From NCBI RefSeq assembly GCF_004151235.1, contig NZ_JUIV01000021.1, positions 21,092 to 85,091 on the forward strand: a DNA stretch of 64,000 nucleotides. Reading direction: 5' to 3'. Below, one piece after another: positions 8,362 through 16,830 of this stretch. Under the pieces are notes generated by a model that saw only the letters and a list, made by a program, of their open reading frames with translations, had not been told where the DNA came from and searched no databases. Position 1 is the first letter of the stretch. Every line of letters begins with the position of its first letter. The position numbers were made by a program, and so were the translations under genes. This DNA is from Flavobacterium anhuiense. Lineage in GTDB: Bacteria > Bacteroidota > Bacteroidia > Flavobacteriales > Flavobacteriaceae.

Positions 8362-9627
8362 ATGTTTAAAAAAGATAATTGGGACGAGATTTTACAGGCC
8401 TTAACCGCCAACCCTTTCAGGACTATCCTGACGGCTTTTGGTGTTTTTTGGGGTATTTTTATCTTGGTAATTTTACTTGCTGCGGGTAATGGCTTGGAAA
8501 ATGGTATTAAAAAAGGTTTTGATGGAATTGCAACCAATACCATGTTCATGTGGAGTCAGACTACTTCAAAAGCTTATAAAGGTCTGCCCAAAACAAGACG
8601 TTATGACTTTAGAAATAGTGATGTAACCGCTTTAAAAGCAGCATTGCCAGATTTGTTATATGTATCGCCAAGAAATCAATTAGGTGATTTTAACGGAACC
8701 AATAACGTGGTAAGAGGTACTAAAACTTCGGCTTTCACAATTTATGGAGATTATCCAGAGCTGATCAAACAGCAGCCAATGGATATCATTAAAGGAAGAT
8801 TTGTAAATCAGCAGGATATTGAACAAAGAAGAAAAGTCTGTGTGATTGGAAAAGGGGTTATTAGCGAACTTTACGGTAAAGAAGAGGAAGCTGTTGGAAC
8901 TTATATAAAAATTAATAGCATCAATTTTATGGTTGTTGGGGTTTATAAATCTAAACAGCAAGGAGGAAATGCAGAACAGGAGCAAAAGAATATTTTTATT
9001 CCTTTTACAACCTTTCAGCAAGCCTTTAATTATGGTGATAAAGTAGGATGGATGGCGCTTACCGCGAAAGATGAAACTTCTATAACCGATTTAAAGCCTA
9101 AAATTTTAGAGATTATAAAATCATTACATTCTATAAATCCGACAGATGACAGAGCAGTTGGAAATTTTGATTTGTACGAGCAGTTTAACAAAGTGCAAAG
9201 CTTATTCAATATTTTGAAAGTAATTGCCTATTTCGTAGGAACATTAGTTTTGATTTCTGGTGTAATCGGAATTTCGAATATCATGTTGATTGTGGTTAAA
9301 GAGCGTACCAAAGAAATCGGAATTAGAAGAGCTTTAGGGGCAACACCTGGAGCAATTAGAAGTCAAATATTAACGGAGTCTATATTTTTAACCATTATTT
9401 CAGGTATGCTCGGAATTGCTGTTGCCACAGGAATTATAGCAGTCTTAAATATGGCATTAGACTCGATGCCTGCAGATCAAAATACGATGTTTGCCAATCC
9501 GACAGTAGATTTGGGAGTTGTATTTGTGGCATTAATTATATTGGTCGGATCAGGTTTGCTGGCCGGATTTATCCCAGCACAGACCGCCATCAATGTTAAA
9601 CCTGTAGATGCATTAAGAACAGAATAA
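8362..9627 (+). CDS. ABC transporter permease, MacB/FtsX type (second)
   Basis: 421-residue paralog of the preceding permease with the same layout: first membrane segment about residues 19-40, periplasmic domain, three C-terminal segments. Shared motifs include GISNIMLIVVKERTKEIG, IRRALGATPGAI and a C-terminal NVKPVDALRTE. The start is 2 bp after the first permease stop. The two permeases differ clearly in the periplasmic domain, so they are old paralogs rather than a recent duplication. It probably pairs with the first permease in one MacB-type transporter. Confidence 0.92.
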   Translation: MFKKDNWDEILQALTANPFRTILTAFGVFWGIFILVILLAAGNGLENGIKKGFDGIATNTMFMWSQTTSKAYKGLPKTRRYDFRNSDVTALKAALPDLLYVSPRNQLGDFNGTNNVVRGTKTSAFTIYGDYPELIKQQPMDIIKGRFVNQQDIEQRRKVCVIGKGVISELYGKEEEAVGTYIKINSINFMVVGVYKSKQQGGNAEQEQKNIFIPFTTFQQAFNYGDKVGWMALTAKDETSITDLKPKILEIIKSLHSINPTDDRAVGNFDLYEQFNKVQSLFNILKVIAYFVGTLVLISGVIGISNIMLIVVKERTKEIGIRRALGATPGAIRSQILTESIFLTIISGMLGIAVATGIIAVLNMALDSMPADQNTMFANPTVDLGVVFVALIILVGSGLLAGFIPAQTAINVKPVDALRTE

Positions 9628-9664
9628 ATTATCAATCAAAATAAATCGATTAAACCCTAGACAA

Positions 9665-10786
9665 ATGAAAAAAGGAGTAACCGTAACCATTTTAATATTT
9701 ATCGCAGTTGTTTTTTTTGGAGCGCTATACTATTTATATGCTAAAAACCAAGAATCACCGATTGTATTTAAAACGGAAAAAGCAGAAATTAAAACTATCG
9801 TAAAAAATACTATTGCGACAGGTAATATTCAGCCTGATGAAGAGGTTCTAATCAAGCCAAATATCTCAGGTATTATTGAAGAAGTGTACATTAAAGCGGG
9901 TGAAAAAATCAAAGCTGGCGATATGATTGCCAAAATTAGAGTTGTGGCAAATGTTTCGAATGTAAGCAACTCTCAGAATCAGGTGCAGACCGCTAAAATA
10001 GCATTAGACAATCAGGAAAAAATCTATAAAAGACAGAAAACATTATTTGAGAAAGATGTTATTTCTGCAAATGATTATGATGCTGCTTTGCTAGCTTACA
10101 ATCAGGCAAAACAAAATTATTTGGCTGCAAAACAAGGTTTAGACATCGTTAAAACAGGAACAACTTCTTCTTTGGGAAGTTATGCTAATACATTAATTCG
10201 TTCTACAGTAAACGGAATGGTATTGGATGTTCCAGTAAAAGTCGGTAACCAAGTTATCGAAAGTAATAACTTCAATGAAGGAACTACAATTGCAAGTGTT
10301 GCCGATGTTGGAAGAATGATTTTCATTGGAAAAATTGATGAATCTGAGGTTGGAAAAATTAAAGAGAAAATGCCAATTGAAATTACAATTGGTGCAATCG
10401 AAAATAAAAAATTTGATGCAGTTTTAAATTATATTGCTCCCAAAGGAGTTACAGAAAACGGAGCAATCCAGTTTGAAATTAAAGCTCAAATGGTTAACAG
10501 AGATGATACTTTTATTAGAGCAGGTTTAAGTGCCAATGCTTCAATTATTTTAGAAAAAGCAGAGAAAGTTTTGGCAATTAAAGAGTCTTTAGTTCAATTT
10601 GACAAAAAAACACAAAAGCCTTATGTAGAAATTGAAACTGCTCCACAGAAATTTCAAAGAAGAGATTTGGTTCTTGGGGTGAGCGATGGAATCTACGTTC
10701 AAGTTAAAAGCGGCGTTAATGATACAGATAAAATTAAAATCTGGAATCAGGGCTTAATTAACGAAGGAGACAAAGAAAAAAAATAA
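9665..10786 (+). CDS. Periplasmic adaptor (HlyD/MacA family), first
   Basis: 373 residues; an N-terminal membrane anchor (about residues 5-25) is followed by the barrel-sandwich hybrid half ATGNIQPDEEVLIKPNISG, a coiled-coil hairpin (about residues 100-160, rich in Gln, Lys and Ala) and a returning lipoyl half. It should bridge the MacB-type permease and TolC across the periplasm. It lies 37 bp after the second permease. A second adaptor follows the tolC gene, so the cassette encodes two; which permease each serves cannot be told from sequence. Confidence 0.9.
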   Translation: MKKGVTVTILIFIAVVFFGALYYLYAKNQESPIVFKTEKAEIKTIVKNTIATGNIQPDEEVLIKPNISGIIEEVYIKAGEKIKAGDMIAKIRVVANVSNVSNSQNQVQTAKIALDNQEKIYKRQKTLFEKDVISANDYDAALLAYNQAKQNYLAAKQGLDIVKTGTTSSLGSYANTLIRSTVNGMVLDVPVKVGNQVIESNNFNEGTTIASVADVGRMIFIGKIDESEVGKIKEKMPIEITIGAIENKKFDAVLNYIAPKGVTENGAIQFEIKAQMVNRDDTFIRAGLSANASIILEKAEKVLAIKESLVQFDKKTQKPYVEIETAPQKFQRRDLVLGVSDGIYVQVKSGVNDTDKIKIWNQGLINEGDKEKK

Positions 10787-10828
10787 GCTAATTTAAAAGG
10801 TTAAGGATCTTTTTGGTTTTAAAAATGT

Positions 10829-10836
10829 TAAATTTG
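10829..10836 (+). promoter_or_regulatory. Possible internal promoter -7 element before tolC
   Basis: TAAATTTG matches the Bacteroidota -7 element TAnnTTTG, 36 bp before the TolC-family start. No TTG was found at the ideal spacing upstream, so only the -7 half is supported. Confidence 0.35.
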
Positions 10837-10871
10837 CGTAGTTCGGTTTACTGCGCCTTCATTAAAAGTAT

Positions 10872-12323
10872 ATGAAAATAAATAAATATAATAGTCTGGT
10901 TATAGCATTGTTATTTGGTTTTGGACTAACTGGACAGGCGCAATCAAAAAAATGGACTTTAGAAGAGTGTGTGAGATACGCACTTGAAAATAATATTACG
11001 ATCAAGCAATCTGAACTGGATTTGAAAAATGCCGATATTGATAAAAAAGTGGCGTTTGGTAATTATCTTCCATCTGTAAACGGGAGTGCTTCTCACTCTT
11101 GGAACATTGGTTTGAACCAAGATGTTACAACAGGTATTTTACGTAACCAAACTACACAATATTCTTCAATAGGATTAAATGCGGGAGTAGATATTTACAA
11201 GGGTTTGCAAAATCAAAATACTCTTAGAAAATCGAAATTATCAATAATTGCATCGCAATACCAATTGTTAAAAATGCAAGAAGATATTTCTTTGAATGTT
11301 GCTAGTGCATTTTTACAGATTTTATCTAACAAAGAAGATTTGAAAGTTAAAAAAGAACAGTTGTCAATCGATGAGAAAAGATATGCTCGTTCAGAAGAAA
11401 TGGTAAATGCTGGAACCATTCCACGTGGAGATTTGTTCGATTTGAAAGCTACTGTCGCAACAGATAAGCAAAACATAGCAGTTTCTGAAAACAACTTATT
11501 GATTTCTAAATTGAGTTTAGCTCAGCTTTTACAATTAAAAGAATTTGCAGATTTTGATGTTGTCGACGATACAAATGCGATGGATGAAAACAATATTTTG
11601 GCTCAAAGCCCTATTGAAATCTACAATAAAGCAAAAGAAACAAGAACAGAGCTAAAATTAGCTCAGACAAATTTGGAAATTGCAGAAAAAAATGTTGCTA
11701 TTGCCAAAGGAGCTTATCAGCCAACCTTGAGTGCTTTCTACAGTTTTAATACTAGAGCAAGTTATTCTGATATTGTAGTGGGTTCTACACCAAATACGGC
11801 AAATCCTACTTCTCAAATTGGATATGTTCAGGGAACCAATCAGGCAGTTTTGCAGGATAATTATATACCGGTTGTGGGCAAAGCGGATCCAATTTTAGAT
11901 CAGTTTAAAGATAATAAAGGACAATCTTTCGGATTCCAGCTCTCTGTGCCTATTTTTAATGGTTTCTCAGTAAGAAATAATGTAGAGCGCAATAAAGTAA
12001 GTTTAGAAAAATCTAAAATAGATTTAGAGCAAAAAAGTTTAGATTTGCAACGTAATGTTTATACAGCGTTTACAGATGCAAGAGGAGCTTTAAATACTTA
12101 TGAATCGGCTACTGTAACTTTAGAGGCAAGACAGCAAGCTTACAATTATGCAAAAGAAAAATATGATGTAGGTTTAATGAATTCGTTCGATTTCACACAA
12201 GCTCAAACATTATTGACTAATGCACAGTCTGATGTTATTAGAACAAAATACGATTACATGTTTAAAATTAAAATATTAGAGTTCTATTTCGGGATTCCAA
12301 TTGTTCCAATTATTACAAAATAA
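10872..12323 (+). CDS. TolC family outer-membrane efflux protein
   Basis: 483-residue outer-membrane channel with a signal peptide ending near GQAQSKKW (about residue 25). The start of the mature protein, WTLEECVRYALENNITIKQS, is the standard TolC opening. Two OEP repeats follow, with long amphipathic helices (NLEIAEKNVAIAKGAYQP in the second) and the final YAKEKYDVGLMNSFDFTQA. It lies inside an ABC export cassette between the two adaptor genes and should form the outer exit duct. It has an 85-bp upstream gap with a possible promoter element. Confidence 0.94.
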   Translation: MKINKYNSLVIALLFGFGLTGQAQSKKWTLEECVRYALENNITIKQSELDLKNADIDKKVAFGNYLPSVNGSASHSWNIGLNQDVTTGILRNQTTQYSSIGLNAGVDIYKGLQNQNTLRKSKLSIIASQYQLLKMQEDISLNVASAFLQILSNKEDLKVKKEQLSIDEKRYARSEEMVNAGTIPRGDLFDLKATVATDKQNIAVSENNLLISKLSLAQLLQLKEFADFDVVDDTNAMDENNILAQSPIEIYNKAKETRTELKLAQTNLEIAEKNVAIAKGAYQPTLSAFYSFNTRASYSDIVVGSTPNTANPTSQIGYVQGTNQAVLQDNYIPVVGKADPILDQFKDNKGQSFGFQLSVPIFNGFSVRNNVERNKVSLEKSKIDLEQKSLDLQRNVYTAFTDARGALNTYESATVTLEARQQAYNYAKEKYDVGLMNSFDFTQAQTLLTNAQSDVIRTKYDYMFKIKILEFYFGIPIVPIITK

Positions 12324-12329
12324 TTTATT

Positions 12330-13622
12330 ATGCAGAAAAAAACAGTTTATTCTTTATTAGGAGTTGCGGTTGTTATTATCGTGGCTTTGGTTGGTCTTTC
12401 TAAGGCTGGGGTAATAGGGAATAAGGACGAAGGAAAAGAAGTAGAAACTGCAAAAGTTACGGCATCAACAATTGTTGAAACAGTTTCTGCAACAGGAAAA
12501 ATCCAACCCGAAATTGAAGTTAAAATTGCCTCGATGGTTTCGGGCGAGATTATTTCACTTAATGTAAAAGAGGGGCAGGTGGTTAAAAAAGGCGATTTAT
12601 TGGTAAAAATAAATCCAGATTTATATACCTCAGGATTAGAAAGATCTGTTGCAAATTTAGCTGGAACAAAAGCAAGTCTTACTCAATCTGACGCAAGTTT
12701 TAAAGAAGCAAAAGCAAATTATGAGCGTAATAAAATATTATATGACAAAGGTGTAATCTCAAAATCAGATTGGGATAAAGCCATTTCTACTTTTGAAGTT
12801 GCCAAAGCAACAAAACAAAGCGCTTATTATAATGTTCAAAGCGCTTCGGCATCTGTTACAGAAGCTAGAGATAACTTAGGAAGAACAACAATTTATTCTC
12901 CTGCTGACGGAACTATTTCTGTATTAAATGTAGAACTGGGAGAAAGAGTTTTAGGAACGCAGCAAATGGCAGGAACTGAGCTTTTGCGTGTTGCCAACCT
13001 AAACAATATGGAGGTCGAAGTTGATGTGAATGAAAATGATATTGTAAAAATTAAAATCGGGGATGAAGCAAATGTTGAAGTTGATGCTTACTTGAAAAAG
13101 AAATTTAAGGGAGTTGTAACCAGCATTTCTAATTCTGCAAGTACAACATTAACTTCAGATCAGGTGACGAATTTTAAAGTTAAAGTTCGAATCCTGAAAG
13201 AGTCCTATCAAGATTTGTTAGAAGGAAAACCAAGCACATATTCTCCTTTCAGACCAGGAATGACAGCTACGGTTGATATTGTTACAACTACAAAAACAAA
13301 TGTTTTGGCAGTGCCAATTAGTTCTGTTGTAGTAAAATCAGACACTACAGCGGTAAAAGATTTTAAGGTTGAAGATCCAAATGAAGATAAAAAAGCGGCT
13401 CCAAAAAGCGATAAAAAATTCGAATGCGTTTTTGTAAAAGTTGGAGATAAAGCTAAGATTAGAATCATTAAAACAGGAATTCAGGACGATACTAATATTG
13501 AAGTAATGTCTGGATTAAAACCTGGTGATGTTGTTATCACAGGGCCGTACACAACAGTTTCTAAAGAACTAAATTCTGGAGATAAGGTAAAGCTTAAAAA
13601 AGCAGAAGCTCCAAAGAAATAA
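12330..13622 (+). CDS. Periplasmic adaptor (MacA-like), second
   Basis: 430 residues; N-terminal membrane anchor (about residues 6-26), biotinyl-lipoyl-like half SATGKIQPEIEVKIASMVSG, coiled-coil hairpin near residues 110-180 with YERNKILYDKGVISKSDWD, and beta-barrel and membrane-proximal domains to the end. A Lys- and Asp-rich insert around residues 345-370 extends the C-terminal domain. The start is 6 bp after tolC. It is closer to classic MacA than the first adaptor, so it may be the main partner of the MacB-type permeases, but this is inference. Confidence 0.92.
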   Translation: MQKKTVYSLLGVAVVIIVALVGLSKAGVIGNKDEGKEVETAKVTASTIVETVSATGKIQPEIEVKIASMVSGEIISLNVKEGQVVKKGDLLVKINPDLYTSGLERSVANLAGTKASLTQSDASFKEAKANYERNKILYDKGVISKSDWDKAISTFEVAKATKQSAYYNVQSASASVTEARDNLGRTTIYSPADGTISVLNVELGERVLGTQQMAGTELLRVANLNNMEVEVDVNENDIVKIKIGDEANVEVDAYLKKKFKGVVTSISNSASTTLTSDQVTNFKVKVRILKESYQDLLEGKPSTYSPFRPGMTATVDIVTTTKTNVLAVPISSVVVKSDTTAVKDFKVEDPNEDKKAAPKSDKKFECVFVKVGDKAKIRIIKTGIQDDTNIEVMSGLKPGDVVITGPYTTVSKELNSGDKVKLKKAEAPKK

Positions 13623-13654
13623 TATAATACCACAATAATTTAAAATTTAATATT

Positions 13655-14329
13655 TTGTCTTTTATTCTCAATATCGAAACGGCTACTAAAAATTGTTCAG
13701 TATCTATTGCAAAAGATGGTCAAACTATTGTTTGCAGCGAATTGGCTGATGAAGGATATTCGCATGCCGAAAAACTTCATGTTTTTATTGAAGAAGTTAT
13801 TGCAAAAGCAGGAATCTCAGCTCAGGATTTAAAAGCTGTTGCGGTTAGTCAGGGACCAGGCTCTTATACAGGTTTGAGAATTGGTGTTTCGGCAGCTAAA
13901 GGCTTGTGTTATGCTTTAAATATTCCGTTGATTGCTGTTGATACGATGCAGACTTTGGCGTCGCAAGCTGGAGTTGCAGACGGAAAAATTATACCTATGT
14001 TAGATGCACGCCGTATGGAAGTTTACAGCGCCATTTTTAATTCTGATTTGACTATTGAAAGAGGTATTAAAGCCGAAATTATAGATGAAAATTCATTTCA
14101 GGAATATACAGACAAACTTTACTTTGTTGGTGATTGTGCTGATAAGTGCAAAACTGTTTTAACAAAAAACAATTTTGTGTTTTTAGAAAACATTAAATAC
14201 CCTTCGGCGCAAGCCATGAGTAAAATCAGTTTTGATAAGTATCAAATAAGCGACATTGTAGATGTCGCTTATTTTGAACCTTATTATTTAAAAGATTTTA
14301 TTATTACTGCTCCTTCAAAAAAGGAATAA
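13655..14329 (+). CDS. tsaB: tRNA N6-threonylcarbamoyladenosine biosynthesis protein TsaB
   Basis: ASKHA-fold protein (YeaZ) that partners TsaD in t6A37 modification of ANN-decoding tRNAs. The 224 residues open with ILNIETATKNCSVSIA, and the signature GPGSYTGLRIGVSAAKGL follows near residues 69-86. A TTG start is chosen because the usual N terminus begins there and no ATG is available nearby. It sits 32 bp after the efflux cassette on the same strand and convergent with the MscS gene. Length is normal for the family. Confidence 0.95.
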   Translation: MSFILNIETATKNCSVSIAKDGQTIVCSELADEGYSHAEKLHVFIEEVIAKAGISAQDLKAVAVSQGPGSYTGLRIGVSAAKGLCYALNIPLIAVDTMQTLASQAGVADGKIIPMLDARRMEVYSAIFNSDLTIERGIKAEIIDENSFQEYTDKLYFVGDCADKCKTVLTKNNFVFLENIKYPSAQAMSKISFDKYQISDIVDVAYFEPYYLKDFIITAPSKKE

Positions 14330-14335
14330 TATTTT

Positions 14336-15148
14336 TTATTTCTGTATTGTGTAAGGCTGAATAGCAATTCCTGCTTCATCCAAAGCTGTTTTGCAATTTT
14401 CTAATGTTTCAGAAAAAACCGCTCCATAATTGGCATTTTTTGCCCAAGGACGAACAGCAAAATCTATTGAACTTGCAGAAAGGTTTTTTACAAAAACTTC
14501 TGGTGCAGGCGTTTTCAATACTTTTGGATTATTGTTCAACACTGCTAAAAGTACTTCTTTAGCCTTTCTGATGTCAGAATCATACGAAATAGAGAAAGTC
14601 AAATCGGCTCTTCTTTCTCCTTGCATAGAGTAATTAATAATGTTTCCATTAGATAAAGCTCCATTCGGAACAAATACCGTCTGGTTATTTCCAGTTAGCA
14701 TCTTAGTTACAAAAATCTGAATTTCAAGAACAGTTGCAATAACTCCTTGAGCTTCTATAGTGTCTCCAACTTTAAACGGTTTGAAAACGATAATAAGCAT
14801 TCCGCCGGCAAAATTTGAAAGAGATCCCTGCAATGATAAACCAACAGCAAGACCCATTGCTCCTAAAATAGCTACGAACGAAGAGGTTTCAATTCCTAAT
14901 TTAGAAATAAAGGTTACAAATAATAAAATCCGTAGCGCCCACAATAAAATATCGGCTAAGAATTTTGTTAATGTAGGATCTAGATTTCGCTGAATCATTA
15001 CTTTTCGAATGATTCTGTTGATTAATCTGATGGCATATAAACCAACAAATAGAATTAAAAACGCAGAAATAAGTTTTGGCGAATAATCAACTAAAATGTC
15101 AATAAATCGACTGATGTATTTACTGACTTGTTCTGGACTAAGATTCAT
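14336..15148 (-). CDS. MscS family mechanosensitive ion channel
   Basis: 270-residue small-conductance mechanosensitive channel. Three N-terminal membrane segments are visible (about residues 15-38, 60-80, 85-105). The pore helix follows with the Gly/Ala-rich AILGAMGLAVGLSLQGSLSN, then the cytoplasmic beta domain with KPFKVGDTIEAQG and FVPNGALSNGNIINYS. Size and motifs match E. coli MscS, so it should protect against osmotic downshock. It converges on tsaB with a 6-bp gap, and a terminator for the upstream gene lies between the two minus-strand genes. Confidence 0.95.
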   Translation of the reverse strand: MNLSPEQVSKYISRFIDILVDYSPKLISAFLILFVGLYAIRLINRIIRKVMIQRNLDPTLTKFLADILLWALRILLFVTFISKLGIETSSFVAILGAMGLAVGLSLQGSLSNFAGGMLIIVFKPFKVGDTIEAQGVIATVLEIQIFVTKMLTGNNQTVFVPNGALSNGNIINYSMQGERRADLTFSISYDSDIRKAKEVLLAVLNNNPKVLKTPAPEVFVKNLSASSIDFAVRPWAKNANYGAVFSETLENCKTALDEAGIAIQPYTIQK

Positions 15149-15155
15149 GATTTTA

Positions 15156-15183
15156 AAATAAAAAACCTTCTCAAAAGAGAAGG
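15156..15183 (-). terminator. Rho-independent terminator (minus strand)
   Basis: Reading the minus strand, GCCTTCTC TTTT GAGAAGG is followed by TTTTTTATTTT. It lies after the acidic repeat protein gene and just before the MscS start, so the two genes are separate transcripts. Confidence 0.8.
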
Positions 15184-15233
15184 CATATTAACAGTGCAAA
15201 TATAAAAATATTTACATTATCAGAAAAGCGCGT

Positions 15234-15641
15234 TTAAGCTTTGTCAGCGGCTTCATCTGCTTTTTCTTCTGCTTCTGCAGCAGATTTTTCGCTTACATCG
15301 GCAACTGTTTCAGAAACATTTTCTGAGGTTTCAGAAGTCAAAGATGCTGTTTTTTCTTTGACAGTATCTACAACGTCATTTATGGCTTCAGATGCTTTAT
15401 CTGCATACTCGCTTACAGTTTCTTTTGCTTTTTCAGCATATTCTGAAGCGCGGTCAATAATTGGCTCCGAAACTTCTTTTACTTTTTCTATTGTTTCTTC
15501 CGCAAAAGCTTCAGCTTTTTCAATATACGGTGCAGCAGCTTCTTTTGCTTGTTCAAAAGTCTCTTCGGCATTATTTGCCAATTCAGTTACAGACTCTTTG
15601 GTTGAGCCAAATAAATTTTTAAAAAATGAAGATAATCCCAT
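15234..15641 (-). CDS. Acidic Ala/Glu-rich coiled-coil repeat protein
   Basis: 135 residues, about half Ala, Glu, Lys and Ser. After a short start MGLSSFFKNLFG it is an almost unbroken amphipathic helix with 11-residue-like repeats (EYAEKAKETVSEYADKASE, VKEKTASLTSE), resembling LEA or apolipoprotein-like helical repeats. No Cys, no signal peptide and no membrane segment are seen. The opposite strand has a long Ser/Ala reading frame, but that is the expected mirror of Ala/Glu repeats. The minus frame has a terminator at its end. The function is unknown; a membrane-surface or stress-protectant role is only an analogy. Confidence 0.7.
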   Translation of the reverse strand: MGLSSFFKNLFGSTKESVTELANNAEETFEQAKEAAAPYIEKAEAFAEETIEKVKEVSEPIIDRASEYAEKAKETVSEYADKASEAINDVVDTVKEKTASLTSETSENVSETVADVSEKSAAEAEEKADEAADKA

Positions 15642-15735
15642 GGTTTTTAATTGATTGGTTAAGAATACAATATTAATTAATTTTATAGAACTACTCGTTT
15701 TTTTAATGATAAATAATTGAAAGCTAGAGATTAAT

Positions 15736-15765
15736 AATAAAAAAAGCGTCTCATTGAGACGCTTT
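15736..15765 (-). terminator. Rho-independent terminator after the NifU-domain gene
   Basis: A near-perfect palindrome, AAAGCGTCTCA / TGAGACGCTTT, followed on the minus strand by TTTTATTATT. It lies about 25 bp after the NifU-domain gene stop. Confidence 0.85.
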
Positions 15766-15787
15766 GAACATAATGTATTTTATGAGA

Positions 15788-16687
15788 TTAAGCATTTACC
15801 GCTTCTACTTTTATAGCGTCATCATTCAGCATGCTTTTCAGCATATTCTCGATACCGCTTTTTAAAGTAAATGTAGAAGAAGGGCATCCGCTACAAGCAC
15901 CTTGCAACAATACTTTTACCGTTTTGTCATCTTCATTATAAGACTCAAAAGCAATATTTCCTCCATCGGCAGCTACCGCTGGTTTTACATATTCTTCTAA
16001 GATGTTAATGATTTGCTGTGATGTAACATCCAGTTTATCAAAAGCTTCATCTTTTGTTGCTTCAGTTTTTGCTTTAGTTTCGATTAGGCTTTCATCTAAA
16101 ACAGTTCCTCCGTTTTCGATAAATTGTTTAATGAAAGTTCTTAATTCTAAAGTGATTTCGTCCCAGTTATTGATTTCATATTTTGTTACTGAAATATAAT
16201 TTTCGTCAATAAAAATTTCTTTCACATATGGGAATTTGAACAATTCCTGAGCTAATGGAGAAGAAGCAGTCTGGTCAATATTTTTATATTCTACAGCATT
16301 GCGAGTAAGCATTCTGCTCACAACAAATTTCAGTGCAGACGGGTTTGGAGTTGTTTCTCCATATACTGTAATTGGCTGTTTTTTTGGTTTTGTTTCATCA
16401 ATTTTAATGATAACGCCACCTTTGTCAACAAAAGTGCTGATTTGTTCAGCGACAGCATCTTTCACATCATCCCAATCTACAATGCTGTATCTTTCGATAG
16501 CGATAAAATTTCCAGAAATATAAACTGTTTTAACAAATGGCAGATAGAATAATTGCTGTGCAAGAGGAGAAGCTTGCGCTTCATCGATATTTTTGAACTC
16601 AAAGTTTTGATTCTGAGTGATGAAATCTTCAAATTCAAACTTTAAAATAGTTGGATTTTGAGTTTCTTTTATAGTGATTTTAGTCAT
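15788..16687 (-). CDS. NifU-domain iron-sulfur scaffold protein with duplicated Nfu N domains
   Basis: 299 residues with three modules. Two copies of the Nfu/NifU N-terminal domain occur at about residues 1-90 and 105-195: each has NPTILKFEF or NPSALKFVV near its start and a SPLAQQLFYLPFVKTVYI / SPLAQELFKFPYVKEIFI core. The C-terminal NifU domain (about 220-299) contains LQGACSGCPSST, with the CxxC that holds a transferable 4Fe-4S cluster. It probably carries Fe-S clusters to apoproteins. The doubled N domain is seen in Bacteroidota. A -7 element lies 16 bp upstream. Confidence 0.92.
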   Translation of the reverse strand: MTKITIKETQNPTILKFEFEDFITQNQNFEFKNIDEAQASPLAQQLFYLPFVKTVYISGNFIAIERYSIVDWDDVKDAVAEQISTFVDKGGVIIKIDETKPKKQPITVYGETTPNPSALKFVVSRMLTRNAVEYKNIDQTASSPLAQELFKFPYVKEIFIDENYISVTKYEINNWDEITLELRTFIKQFIENGGTVLDESLIETKAKTEATKDEAFDKLDVTSQQIINILEEYVKPAVAADGGNIAFESYNEDDKTVKVLLQGACSGCPSSTFTLKSGIENMLKSMLNDDAIKVEAVNA

Positions 16688-16703
16688 GATAATATATTTT
16701 TTG

Positions 16704-16711
16704 CAAATTTA
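16704..16711 (-). promoter_or_regulatory. Possible promoter -7 element of the NifU-domain gene
   Basis: Minus-strand TAAATTTG fits TAnnTTTG and lies 16 bp before the ATG. No convincing -33 TTG was found, so the call rests on the -7 element and position. Confidence 0.4.
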
Positions 16712-16830
16712 CTAAAGTTATTTTCTACTAATGGCTATATTTGATTTTTTAATAAAATAATTAAGACTCTTTTCAAATAAATCGTGTTAAATTGCAAGAG
16801 TGAAAATTATCTGGATACAATATTGTCTTT

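Noticed and set aside
15241..15654. A 137-residue Ser/Ala-rich plus-strand frame
   Set aside because: It is the mirror of the Ala/Glu repeat gene on the minus strand; the minus frame has a normal start, composition and terminator.
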